From: Biomphalaria glabrata
Lineage: Eukaryota > Mollusca > Gastropoda > Planorbidae
NCBI RefSeq assembly: GCF_947242115.1
Contig: NC_074713.1
Span: 27,743,749 to 27,807,748, forward strand
Direction of reading: 5' to 3'
Length of the DNA: 64,000 nt
Every line of letters starts with the position of its first letter. Within the stretch, counting starts at the first letter, position 1. A model generated the notes under the pieces. That model made no database searches, was not told where the DNA came from, and saw only the letters and a list, made by a program, of their open reading frames with translations. Positions 13,220 to 24,061 of the stretch are shown piece by piece. The position numbers were made by a program, and so were the translations under genes.

Positions 13220-13947
13220 TGTTACAAATCTCACAAACTGCACCATACACCACCAACTTAAAGAACTTGATAACTCAGGGCTCCAAAGTAACTAACACTT
13301 TAATAGTCGAATAAATAACAGCCAATACTGTACAATCGGCAACATGTAACACAGGACTGTACAAATATCTCTCCGATAACACCGTACCGCCGTATCACCT
13401 CTTGCACTGGCCTCTCCGTCTCGTTCCGGGCTTGCACTGGGTTCAACAGTTCAGGACTGACTTCACACACTAGGCTCGTTGTGTCGGATTCGATCACAGA
13501 CCAAGATCAAGACGCCAGTCGTCTCAACTGTACTTGACAGTACTCCGCACGGAACCGTCGTAATGCTCAGTACAGAACCACACCGTTGAACTGTGCTGTA
13601 GTCGACCGTGTTCTGAACCCCTGTCGTGAACCTTCTGTCGTGAACCCTCTCTCGTGAACCGTCTTGACTGCGACATCTCCGATCTTTATATAGGGTCCCT
13701 AATGGCCTTCTAGAACCGAGCAGAACGTCGCTGGACGTTTCTAGCTTCGTCACATGACCCTCGTGACGGTCCTGAGCTCTGTTCACGACGGCGATTCTTC
13801 CCGAACCGTCCTGTTGACACTCGACTCGGCTGACCGTCGTAACTCGTCACGGTTGACCGCTCGTCTAGCGCTGGCCTGGGGCGATTTGCGTCGGCTGACT
13901 ACACTCACACCACTACCCCCATCTGTGCCACCACCAGGTTTATAACA
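13220..13947 (-). mobile_element. Solo LTR (728 bp), retrovirus-like LTR family, 4-bp TSD
   Basis: On the minus strand the unit starts TGTTATAAACC and ends GATTTGTAACA, with ATAA on both flanks (13216-13219 and 13948-13951). A TATA box (CCTATATAAAG) lies near 13683-13693. The interior is GC-richer than its surroundings and full of CG dinucleotides. Size, ends, TSD length and TATA position match the LTR at 22799-23525 (727 bp), so they appear to be relatives. No internal region is attached. It is a fossil LTR, probably Ty3/Gypsy-type. Confidence 0.78.
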
Positions 13948-14139
13948 ATAATAATTATATTTATTTATTATGAATGCCACATGTGCAAATGAAAACAAAT
14001 ATCGTAACGACTAACATGCTATAGAATATAGAATATGTGACACCCTTTATAGTGCAAAGAATTGCAAGCCTATAATAAATCGTACATAGTCGGACATGAA
14101 CTACAGAATTGCTTATTCTATTTACAGTGCACTTAATAT

Positions 14140-14490
14140 CGATTAGGTATGCGGATGGAATCACGCCGCGGGCAGTATTTGTGCATCACTGCTATAAACT
14201 GTAGGCGCCCTATACCATACATATTTGTATGCACCTGGTTGCGGCATCAGAACGAGACAGCTGGTGGACACTCACAAAGGCCGCGGGATACACATTTAAG
14301 ACCAAACGAAAATCCGCTGCCGAGGGCAGACGCAGATGGTGAAAAGAAAATCTAAATCGACCACCTGCGGACAATGGTTATGCTTGCCCTGGCTGTGGCA
14401 AAATATGTAGGTCACAGCTGGGGCTGATCAGCCACGGGAAATACTGCATCCCTCACTAATCTTTGGACTCGAAGACAAGCCTTTTTTTAT
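14140..14490 (+). mobile_element. LINE family A, 3' end with C2H2-like finger
   Basis: One frame near 14370-14460 encodes CPGCGKICRSQLGLISHGKYC, a Cys2-His-Cys finger-like C terminus, followed by the tail phrase TTTGGACTCGAAGACAAGCC. The same finger and tail occur at 39640-39775 and the finger at 38735-38830, where it follows a reverse transcriptase fragment. This copy is therefore a 5'-truncated LINE end. Confidence 0.75.
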
Positions 14491-14519
14491 TATACATTTT
14501 TGTTTAATTCACGCATGTT

Positions 14520-14790
14520 GAAAAGAAATTGTAGTGGTAAGAGCGTAGCCCGGATTTTTTTTTTAAATGGTGCTGGGGATGGGGTAAAAATATGTTTTAC
14601 AAAGCTTATGTCAACTCTGTCTGTCTGTCTATTTGGTAAAAAGTTTATACACGTTTTTTCAATCACACACAATGTCGGATAAAGCTGAAAATTTGCATAA
14701 TTATTTCTTTTACCCGACAACACAAGAATTAAGGGAAAAAAAAACAAATAGTTAATTAACTCAGGGTAATTAATTATTTTGGTTGGTATC
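14520..14790 (+). repeat. Dispersed repeat, copy 1
   Basis: This block contains AAAGCTTATGTCAACTCTGT, a CTGT run, GGTAAAAAGTTTATACACG, a TCGGATAAAGCTGAAAATTTG block and GACAACACAAGAATTAA. A diverged copy with the same order (AAAGCTTCTATGAACTCCTT, CTGTCTGGAACAAGTTT, TCGGATCAAGTTGAAACTTT, CCTAACAAAACATTAATC) lies at 16120-16300. The family is not identified. Confidence 0.6.
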
Positions 14791-14869
14791 TTGAACAAGG
14801 GAAATAAATCGTACTTGACAGTTGTGGTGGTATTAGTTGAATTAGTCACATATTATAGGCAAGACTTTC

Positions 14870-15475
14870 GCAGCATGTGGTATGCAAATAAGTGCCGAAG
14901 AAACACAAATTATGACCGATTGCGAACAGGGTTTTAAAAGAGACATTAGTATTGTAGGCAAAAAGTTGACAAGTCTCAGTGGGTTTACATATACCTCGAA
15001 GTTATCTTCTCATATTAAGAAACCAAACCTGAAATATTGGCCAGAATTGCAGTCCACAGCAGCACCACTTGTAAAATTCAAAACAATTTGGAAAGACAAA
15101 GCCATAGCCCTCGACGTCTAAAATAACACTTGTACGCCCCCTGTTTGCAAATCTTGGACATTGATTGCAGATCTAGAAGGGATCAGGATCCAAGCAATGG
15201 AATTGAGATGTTACAGAAAGATTCTAGGTATCACATATAAAGACCGCATTAGTAAAACGATTAATACAGGAATAGGACCACACGATGACCGTCTTCCGTC
15301 AGGGAACAATAACAGGAATTTTTAAAACGAGGCGGACACAGAAAGTGATGGGAAGATAACCTAAAAGAATGGACAGGCGTGCCATTGAAAGAAATTCTAT
15401 CCAAAGCAAAAAAAAAAAAAAAAACAGAGAGGAATGGATAGTCAACAGTAACAGTAGCCTATATTCACCCGACAC
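14870..15475 (+). mobile_element. LINE family B reverse transcriptase fragment
   Basis: The frame from 14882 starts MQISAEETQIMTDCEQG, the post-YADD region of LINE reverse transcriptases, and continues to a GFTYTSKLSSHIKK segment (usual form GFTYLGS). Further on, in another frame, are IQAMELRCYRKILGITYKDR and a diverged EEFLKR/RTQKVMG region matching 24062-24400. At least two frame breaks and an A17 tract show decay. It is a non-LTR retrotransposon remnant. Confidence 0.75.
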
Positions 15476-15482
15476 TAAATAG

Positions 15483-16045
15483 TAGAGCCGGACTTAAGCA
15501 TTGTGGGGTCCTATGCGAAACGGATTTCGCGGGGCCAAGTTTGGGTAGGGAAGCGGACAATAAGTGAAATTTAAGAGTTTATATTAGAAAATAAATTCGT
15601 CTACGCATTTTATTCATTCTTTACTACGTACAGAATTACTTTTACGAGCCTTGCGTGTAGCAAAGTCATACAGTATATTATAATAATTCTGTTTCCTACA
15701 TTGATCACGCTCAATAGCATGGCTCAATAGCATGAATTACCAAATGTTTCAATTTATCTTTGAAAATTGTTGACCTCAAGTAATTATTCATTAGTTTGAG
15801 GCGCGAGATTACACAATTACGGCTAATGCATAATGCCGTTTTTATTTATCGCACGTTGGATTGGTGCTTTCCATATTGAGTGACACCCCAAAATGATTAT
15901 ATATTTCCGTATATTTTAAGGACTTTTTCGTATATTTTGCAATTTCGGGAGATTTTCAGGAGCTCCTGGTAAATCGACAGGAGGGCGCGGGAGATCTGTT
16001 TTAAGTTATAAAATGGTTTAATTTAATAATTTTTACACCTGAGTT
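15483..16045 (-). mobile_element. hAT-like MITE, truncated copy of the 58079 element
   Basis: Read in reverse complement, this stretch aligns block by block with 58170-58766: GAGTGACACCCCAAAATGA, GAGGCGCGAGATTACACAAT, TTGATCACGCTCAATA, AATAAATTCGTCTACGCATTTTATTC and CGAAACGGATTTCGC. Its outer end (AGAGCCGGACTTAAG) matches the CAGGGCCGAC end of that copy, and even the flank CACTAAATAG is shared. The other end is lost near 16045. Confidence 0.8.
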
Positions 16046-16119
16046 GTGCAAACATATTTGTATAAGGGAGCATTACTAGTAAAAAAAAAATATTTGAAAT
16101 GCTAGTTTAAATTAAAGTT

Positions 16120-16300
16120 TAGAGCACCTACAGACCCGATAGCTACCTTTTCTTTTTTATAAAGCTTCTATGAACTCCTTCTTTCTGTCTGGAACAAGTT
16201 TTGAACACGTTAGTTCTCCCACTTTCCATTCTCGGATCAAGTTGAAACTTTGCACAATTCTTCATTGTTCCTAACAAAACATTAATCAATCAAGACATTA
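16120..16300 (+). repeat. Dispersed repeat, copy 2
   Basis: This is a diverged partner of 14520-14790, with TTTATAAAGCTTCTATGAAC, a CTGTCTGGAACAAG segment and CTCGGATCAAGTTGAAACTT in the same order. The pair brackets the LINE B and MITE remnants. Family not recognised. Confidence 0.55.
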
Positions 16301-16989
16301 ACCAATTATTTATTTAATTAGTGGCTATTAACTGTTTTTTTGAATACATGACTCATGTGAAAGTGTCTAAGGCAGGGGTGGGCAACCTTTTTCTATCGAG
16401 GGCCGCATTAAAAAAATGGGAAATGGGGGCTGCATATATACAATATGAAAATATACACATTAGAAAAATTCTCTAGCTCTGCATAATGTCTTTTAATTCA
16501 AATATATGCTGTATTATACATTTAAATTTCATTTTTTACACTCCCAGTTGAGGAATTAAAACAAGAGTTAGTACTTTCTTAAACTAATTTTATTAATATT
16601 CTTTTTTTTTTACAAATTTTATTATTGTCTTTCAACTTCACAACATGTCACCACAAATGTACTTAACATGGGCGTAGCCAGGCGGGGGGGGGAGTTGGGA
16701 TTACCCCCCCCGCCCCGAAATGAAATCCCCCCCTGCGGGGGGGGGGAGGAATTTAGTGACTGATTTTTTGCTTTGATATTGTTTATTTTATGTGAGATTT
16801 TAATACTAAACCATCACTTGCCCCAGCGCAGCCAAGGGATTTTTGAGTTTAAAACCCCCTACCAGTGGGTTTGCAGTTAAATCCCTCTCTTCTATAAACA
16901 AAACAAAAAATAATGCAAACGACAATCCCCATATTCCAAGAGCATAGCTAAGGAAGATTTTGATTTTAAAACCCCCTCCGAAATAAACG

Positions 16990-17021
<32 letters not shown>

Positions 17022-18164
17022 ACACAGACGTCACTTCAAAAAAGAAGATGATTATATATACGTCCTACTCGTCATGCAAAATTTGCTTATAGGCATGTCC
17101 TCTACAACCGAATCAGCTTCTGCACTAAATGGTGAGCTGATGGTATTGAAAACTGATTCCAAGCTCTTGGCGTCTTAATTAAAATTTGTTTTCAATTTCC
17201 ACAATCAAAGAATCCAAATAATTTTGTGCTTTTCAACCATTTCACCAGAGATAGTTTCACCGTTCAACAAAGGAAAATGACAAAACCTGTTTTCACTTGC
17301 TTGCCTGGAGAATATGGAAAGTTTTGTTTGAAAAGATTTAACATGCACATACAAAAATACAGAGTTCCACTCTTCATTATAAATATTAGTTACAAAGTCA
17401 CAATCATGTCCTTCAAGGAAAATAACATTTTCTTCCTTGAGATCCCACATTCTTCTCAATACCTTGTCTATGCTAAGCCAGCGGATATTAATGTGGTACT
17501 GAATACTGGAATGTTTTGTTTCCAAAAGCTCAAGTAGGCCCCTACTTCTTTAAAACTGTCTGTGGTAAAAGCCCTAACTCTGATAAGCTTGATCACTGAG
17601 ATAATCGGGTCAATAATGTCTTTGATATTCAATGCAGAAAAGCAGGGGCTGACTGGCTATATGGCCATTCGTCCAAATGCCCGGTGGGCCGGTACCAAAA
17701 TGGGCCGGTCTGGTCGTGACCAGATAATTTTTTTTTCAATTAAGACAACTTTAAAAAAAAAGTGACAGCAGCAAGAAAGATATGTTCAAGTTTTTTTTTT
17801 TTTGGACAATTAATATTGTTTAAAATTCAACCATGATTCAACTATAATATCAAAAACTTTTCACTATACTTATTATCATTTGCAAAACGTCAGACCACAA
17901 TCACAGATCCCATATAAGCGCCATGAACTTCAGCACTGCTTTGATGTCTTCGAGGTTGTGTTTGGCCTGATCATTTTGCTGGTCGGCATGTACAAACTTC
18001 TGCTTAGTTTGAAGTCATTAAAGACGTAAATTCTTATAATAATGAACTGGTTTTATATAGCGCTGTTACATCCAATATTTAATGAAAGGAGATTTATATT
18101 TTATGTGAGAAGGTCAGGAGGCGCTGGAGACCTTTTCTCTGCTCAACATTAAATTTTATAACAG

Positions 18165-18255
18165 TAGTACTGGATGGGCTCTATCTGTGCACCTCAGTCT
18201 GCGACCAAGGGGCTAGAGTCGCCTAAGCAACCAGACAACTAGACTAAACTAACTA
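18165..18255 (-). repeat. Dispersed repeat shared with 61440-61530
   Basis: In reverse complement it reads CTGGTTGCTTAGGCGACTCT, AGCCCCTTGGTC, GCAGACTGAGGTGCACAGAT. The copy near 61440-61530 carries the same three blocks in the same order on the plus strand. Around 80 bp are alike, and flanks diverge on both sides. Family unknown. Confidence 0.75.
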
Positions 18256-18633
18256 ACTAAAGCAAGAAACAAACTTTATTTGAAAATGAATACTAAAATT
18301 GAAACTTTATTTACATAAAAAATAAATCAATAATCAATCATATATACACTAAAGTTGAATTTAAAAAACTATACCTATGCAACTACTACTACCAAAAATC
18401 AACACTAACAAACCAACCTTCCAATAACTATCTAACTAAATTACTCCAAAGGAACTTACAACACTAAACCTAAATCTATACTAAGTAACACCCAACCAAC
18501 TCTAGTCTAGATCTTCAATCTGCAATATCCTACAACAAACCAGTAACACTGACTAAAACACACATTACAACTCCACAACAGAGACTAAATCTATCTAGCT
18601 AAATGAACAGCCAAAGATAATGGCACTAAATAC
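18255..18633. other. Strongly G-poor strand segment
   Basis: The plus strand is almost free of G for about 300 bases, with A/C/T words such as ACTACTACTACC, AACTAACTAACTAA and CAACAAACCAGTAACAC. No gene is supported. The composition differs sharply from both neighbours, and the segment ends at the AATAC target site of the LTR element. Confidence 0.5.
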
Positions 18634-18815
18634 TGTTCTGTTGTCACAGATTAATAGTAAATTACTGTAGACGTTACTAATTAATAATGATAATAACGAG
18701 ACTGTCTTTATCAAGGTAGACATATATAACTAACTTTTTATTTCCATCCGATTCTTGGCTTTCGCATAAAACATAAACAACAAACAATGACGTAATATCT
18801 TCTAATATTAACACA
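18634..18815 (-). repeat. 3' LTR of the Ty3/Gypsy-type element
   Basis: This is a 182-bp direct repeat of 21390-21571. On the plus strand it starts TGTTCTGTTGTCACAG and ends ATATTAACACA. It is about 97% identical to its partner by eye. Confidence 0.93.
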
Positions 18816-21389
18816 TCCTTCCTTTTGAAGCTATCATCACATCCTTCCTTTTAAAGTTCTTAATACTTATATTTACAAGGAATTTTGACAACTCGACCAC
18901 TTCTGGTTGTCTTGACCGGCACAGCAAGTTCTCTAGATGTTGGTTTATAATTGTCTGTTTCTTTTGTTCTAACAGTTTGCTGTTCATTGTCTTCGTCGGT
19001 GTCATAGTATCCAGAGATGTCTTCTTCGTAGCTCTTGTTTAAAAACCGTTGATTTCGCCTGTATGTTTTCCCATCATTTGTCTTTATGATGTAAGATCTG
19101 GGTGATGGATGTTTCTTAATGACGACTGCTTTCTGCCATGTTTGTCCTAGACGAACTCTCACCTTCTCCCCGACAGAGTAGTCTTTAGGTAACCTTGCTT
19201 TTGAATCGTATTTCACTTTGCTTTTCCTCTGTCGTTCGTTGAGTAATGTCTCTGCATTTTCAGCTACCGATGGTTTCAATAGTTTGGGATCAGTTGGAAT
19301 GATGTCTCTGAGTCTTCTACTCATCAGCAGTTGTGATGGCGAATAAAGCAGTCCGCTTATCGGAGTATTTCTATACTCGAGCCTAGCGAGATATGGATCT
19401 TTCCCACTTTTGTATGCTTTGTTAAATATCTGCTTTACGATACCAACTTACACCTCACTTTGTCCATTTGATTGAGGGTACCTGGGACTTGATATTGTTA
19501 TCTTGAAACCCCATTCAGAAGCAAACTCTCTATATTGATAGCTATTGAATGGCATATTGTCGCTCACTATTTCTTCTGGTATGCCATGTCTAGAAAAAAT
19601 ACCTTTCATTGCCCTGATAACACATTCTGCTGTTTTGTTCTCCAGTCGTTTTACTTCAGGGTATTTAGAGAAATAGTCCACAACAAGCAAATAGTCATTG
19701 TTTCGCCATTCAAACAAATCTGTCGCAATCTTTTTCCATGGTCTGTCTGGTACAGCATGAGGTAGCAATTTTTCTTTCACATTATTTCTTTTGAACGTTG
19801 CACATGTTGCGCATTTCATTATTGTCGAAAAAATATCTTTGGACAATCCTGGCCAAAACACACTCTGTTTTGCCTTGGATCTGGTTTTCTCAAGACCAAA
19901 ATGACCTATGTGCAACTTGTCGAGAATTTCATTTCTCATATACTTGAAGGAATTATAATTCTGTTCTCATAAAACAATATTCCATTCTCTTCATGAATAC
20001 TGTCTTTAAATGACCAATACACTTTCACTGTTTCATGAACTTGAGTTTTTATCTTTGGCCAACCTTCTCTGACATAATTCATTACAAGTTTTAATTTAGC
20101 ATCAGATTCAGTTTTCCTTCTAATTTCAATAATCTTCTGATCACTTCCCGGAAACTGTGCTGTTGCGTTATGAATTCTCATAACCATGTCATCATTTGAA
20201 TTTGATTGTTCTTGACCATTGATGTACGCACGCGATAACGTATCAGCTATTTGCATTTTTGAACATGGAGTGTAAGTTACTGTTAATTGAATGTCTCAAT
20301 AGTCTTAACATCATCAACTGAAGTCTTGGTGAAATCTTATGTAAATGCTTAGTCACAATAGTTTGCAAAGGTTTGTGATCTGATTGTACAGTCACAGTTC
20401 TTCCAAAAATATAATGGTGAAAATGTTCAGCTGCAAACACTATAGCTAATATTTCCTTTTCTATTTGTGCATATCTGCACTCTGTTTTTGTCAATGATCT
20501 TGACGTATACGCAACTGGTTTGCCTTCTTGCATTAAACATGCTCCCAACCCTTTAGAAGAAGCGTCACACTGAATAGTAACTGGCTTTTCAGGGTTAAAC
20601 AATTGCAGAACTGGAGCTTCACTAAGTGTTTTCTTTATTAGTTGGAAAGCATTTTCTTGCTCTGCATTCCACTGCCACAATACATCTTTCTTTAGCAATT
20701 CACGCAATGGACTGGTAATTGTTGACATGTTTGGAATGAAACTTGACAGAAAGTTCAACATCCCTAGCAGTCTTTGAATTCCTGTTCGATCTGTTGGTGC
20801 TGGCATCTCCATTATTGCTTTGATTTTAGCTGGATCTGGACGAATACCATCTTCTCCAATTTGTCTTCCGAGATAATTAACACCAGAAAGTTTATATTGT
20901 ATTTTGTTCTTGTTGAACTTTACATTGTTCTTTCTAGCTCTCTCCAGAACATTTTCAAAAATTTGATCATGTTTTTTTTCATCTTTTGCTGCAATCAGCA
21001 TGTCATCTGACATGATATGTACACCTGGGATGTCTCCGAATACTTGATAAGCACGTTTCTGTAATACTTCACTAGCTGAGGATATACCAAAAGGCATTCT
21101 CAAGAATCTGTATCTTCCAAACGGAGTATTGAATGTACATAAATAAGAGCTTGGTTCATCCAACTCAACTTGCCAATATGCATCCTTTTGATCAAGTATA
21201 CTAAACACTTTTGCTGCTCCCAGTGAACTATTGATTTGATCAAATGTTGGTATAGTGAAATGTTCTCTCATTATATATTTGTTCAGTTCTCGGGGATCTA
21301 AACACAACCTCAAAGAATTATCTTTCTTCTTTGCTATAACCCAGTTATGAACCCATTCTGTTGGTTCATCAACTTCTGTGATCAATCAC

Positions 21390-21571
21390 TGTTCTGTAGT
21401 CACAGATTAATAATAAATTACTGTAGACGTTACTAATTAATAATGATAATAACGAGACTGTCTTTATCAAGGTAGACATATATAACTAACTTTTTATTTC
21501 CGTCCGATTCTTTGCTTTCGCATAAAACATAAACAACAAACAATGATGTAATATCTTCTAATATTAACACA
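21390..21571 (-). repeat. 5' LTR of the Ty3/Gypsy-type element
   Basis: This is the 182-bp partner of 18634-18815. On the minus strand it starts TGTGTTAATATTAGAAG and ends GACTACAGAACA, followed on the outer side by AATAC. It is short compared with the 0.5-0.7 kb solo LTRs nearby, so it is a different family. Confidence 0.93.
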
Positions 21572-22129
21572 AATACAGCAGCGGTTAAAGCAGCAATAAC
21601 ACAGCAGTAATATTCAGCAGAGTAATAATAGTAGGCCGTCTCTGAAACTTTTAATTATCTTTTTTTTTTTTCATTTTTAACGCTAACACTTTAAAACTTA
21701 GGTCGGCTGGCAACGCTGTCGTTAAGTGTCCGCTTGTGGCATGCTCGTAATATATGAATGCAGCTCCGGAATTACGGCAGTACATCTAACAATGGCCTTA
21801 CCGGCCCTTACCCTCCACAAACTAAAAATTATACACTTCTTAAAACTAAAATTTGTATATTAAATGTTTAAAAAAATACAAAGTGAGACTAAATTTAGCA
21901 TGCTTTTAGATATAAGTATTTTTTATTCCTAAGTGGAATTTCATGAAAGCTTTTGAAAAACTGTAGGGGGGCTCCACAAAAACCCTGCCCCGGGGTCCCC
22001 AAATACTTAAATCAGGCCCTATAATTAATGGGTCATGGTACATTCTTATAAAATTCGCGTTTTTTTTTGAGAATTTACTAAGACGAAGCAAGAGCTTTTC
22101 ACATTAAGTTCCCCTCTAACCGTTCTGCT

Positions 22130-22270
22130 TTCACTAATCTTTAAATGGAATAGGTTGTTAGGGTCAGCCAGGAAAACCAACGACTTATCAGACACCCAGT
22201 GACAACACATGAAATGCATAGGACGCAATTATCTTCTTTTTTTTTTAAAGTAAAATCTGTAATCTATAAT
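22130..22270 (+). mobile_element. LINE family D, 3' end fragment
   Basis: The phrases GGTCAGCCAGGAAAACCAA, CGACTTATCAGACA and CATAGGACGCAATTATCTTC match the 3' ends at 33440-33600 and 57560-57700 in the same order. No coding part remains. Confidence 0.75.
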
Positions 22271-22286
22271 TAATATTTAATAATAT

Positions 22287-22794
22287 TGTAACCGAGGGCA
22301 AACACTCCACGAAAGATAAAGGTGAAGAGATATTTTTTTTACAAGATATTAGACGATCACAACATAAAAGTCTAATGAGTTCATTTAGCTGCTCTGGTCT
22401 GCAGGTTTCACTGTCTCCGCTACTGCCTTCCACTGACATACACCGTTCACTGCTGCCGCCTATGTCTTATCGTTCCAACACTAACACAGGTTACATTACG
22501 TGTCTCAGGAACAATAGTATACATACACTAACAGGAATGACCCTTTCCAGTTTCCTCAAAACACTTCTTCCTGACCAGTCAAACTACACTGCTTCTGACC
22601 TGCTTACCACACTGGCAAAGATCCCTTCTACAACTCAGGCGGTTTTAATCTTCTAACCTATCTATATTCTGTCTCTCTATAATATCTACTTGGCTGGAAT
22701 CAACAGTCCACCATCTTGTTTCTACCCACTCACTCGTCTTTAACAGTGCCCTGGTGCGTACCATACGCTTCAATGTAGGAGCAGAGATATAACA
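22287..22794. mobile_element. Candidate solo LTR (508 bp), adjacent to a second LTR
   Basis: The ends TGTAACCGAG and GATATAACA are inverted in the LTR manner, and ATAT lies on both sides (22283-22286 and 22795-22798). The ends resemble the LTRs at 13220-13947 and 22799-23525 (TGTTA..TAACA, 4-bp AT-rich target). The interior is pyrimidine-rich on the plus strand. No internal region or TATA box is clear, so the call rests on ends and flanks. Confidence 0.5.
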
Positions 22795-22798
22795 ATAT

Positions 22799-23525
22799 TG
22801 TTACAAATGAACAGTGACAAGTAGAGGTCAACGTGTGACCCCAGCGAGATGACACAGCAGCCAGTGTTCTCTGGAATCTACATGTATAAACATAGACAGG
22901 ATGTGACGTTTCCTCACATGTTATTCCAGAAGATACTAGCAGTATTTGTGCAACTTTGGAGGAGCGATTAGGGACTCTATATAAGTCAGAGGGTTAATGT
23001 GAAAGTCAGTCGTGCGTGAGCCGTTACAGTCGATACAGACGATGTAAGACGTGTGCAGCTCTAGTGGAAGAGAAATGTGTACGACTCGATGAAAGTTAAC
23101 TAGGGTAGAGTTAACTGGAGTGGACTACTGTCGTTAGAGTCTATACAGCGAACTACAGTGGACTTGAGCCGTTACAGTCGATACAGTCGATGTAAGACGT
23201 GTGCGGCTCTGATTCGGTAGACTTGAGTACGACTTGGTTCAGCTTTGGGAGACCTGGAGCGACATTGGGAAGTGTGTCGTTGGTCTGTTCTGTGGAATAC
23301 GGCTCGATGCAAGTTGAGAAGAGATGAATTGCAACGAAGTATAGCTAACTGTAAACTGACAGATATTGTACAGTCTTCTACGATACATGTTACAGTGACG
23401 AATTGTTAGAGTTAATAGTCATTAAAGTTATATGAAACTGAAAATTGAGTCGTCAAGTTCTTTGCAGTGTTTTTATTTGTGTGCCTACTAATACATTTAG
23501 CCAGAAGATTCAGAAATACGTAACA
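22799..23525 (+). mobile_element. Solo LTR (727 bp), 4-bp TSD ATAT
   Basis: It starts TGTTACAAATG, ends ATACGTAACA and is flanked by ATAT (22795-22798 and 23526-23529). A TATA box (CTCTATATAAGTC) is near 22976. Downstream, a block starting GAGCCGTTACAGTCGATACA occurs twice, near 23020 and 23167, inside the LTR. Length and layout match the LTR at 13220-13947. It is a fossil promoter-bearing LTR without an internal region. Confidence 0.8.
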
Positions 23526-24061
23526 ATATATTCTTTTCAAACTTATTAAGACTGCTATTGTACTGTTAATAGTTTTCAGACTACATACATGTATAAATAA
23601 AATACAGTATGTAATCCTACGCAAGCATACATCCAGTATCTGATGCATTATCAAACTTTATCTACATATATTATAATTATATACATATAATATGACATGT
23701 CATTTGTGGGCCGGGTTATATGGTAATGCCCTGGCCGATTTTGACACCCAGTCCGCCCCTGCAGCAAAGTACAAAATTTCACAATTATTATTAATGACGT
23801 AATCATGACTTAATGTTTCAAAATATTGCCATTAAGAATACTCTTCGTTTACTTTAAACTTTTTAGAATGACATGTAGAGACAATGTTTCTTTTGCCTCT
23901 TCATCATAAGTGATACGAATATATAATTTATAAAGATATTTAAAATAATTTGTTTTTGATATATTTACATTTTTATATGTATAGGCCTAATCTGTGGGCA
24001 CAACTGATCCGCGGGCCGCAAAAAATACTCCGCGGGCCGCAAAAATAATCCGCAGGTCGCA

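Larger units (their letters stand above)
18634..21571 (-). mobile_element. Ty3/Gypsy-type LTR retrotransposon, broken, young
   Basis: Direct 182-bp LTRs bound the element (18634-18815 and 21390-21571). The 5-bp target duplication AATAC lies at 18629-18633 and 21572-21576. On the minus strand the parts appear in the order reverse transcriptase, RNase H, integrase and a basic C-terminal tail, which is the Ty3/Gypsy order. Recognisable motifs are LRLCLDPRELNKYI, RMPFGISSA and IMSDDMLIAA in the reverse transcriptase, QCDASSKGLGACLMQ in RNase H, and the HH-CC finger and SDNMPFNS of integrase. A purine-rich tract abuts the 3' LTR. The element is broken, with a few breaks, and is shorter than a typical member. 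The LTRs differ at about 5 of 182 sites, so insertion was recent. Confidence 0.92.
17643..23761. mobile_element. Second hAT-like element nested in the first
   Basis: The left end is CAGGGGCTGACTGG and the right end in reverse complement is CAGGGGCGGACTGG, each followed by GGCC-rich subterminal sequence. The 8-bp flanks are CAGAAAAG (17635-17642) and CAGCAAAG (23762-23769), one mismatch, which fits an old hAT target duplication. The 6.1-kb length comes from later insertions: an LTR element, two solo LTRs and a LINE tail. No transposase was recognised in what remains, so it may have been non-autonomous. Confidence 0.72.

Noticed and set aside
13300-13998. Several overlapping open frames of 65-107 aa in GC-richer DNA
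   Set aside because: They lie inside a solo LTR and owe their length to CpG-rich composition. No protein family is recognised.
14490-14849. 119-aa minus-strand open frame
   Set aside because: It covers a dispersed repeat also found at 16120-16300 and has no recognisable domain.
17205-17537. Plus-strand 103-aa frame at 17226-17537
   Set aside because: It is the antisense shadow of a hAT transposase fragment on the minus strand.
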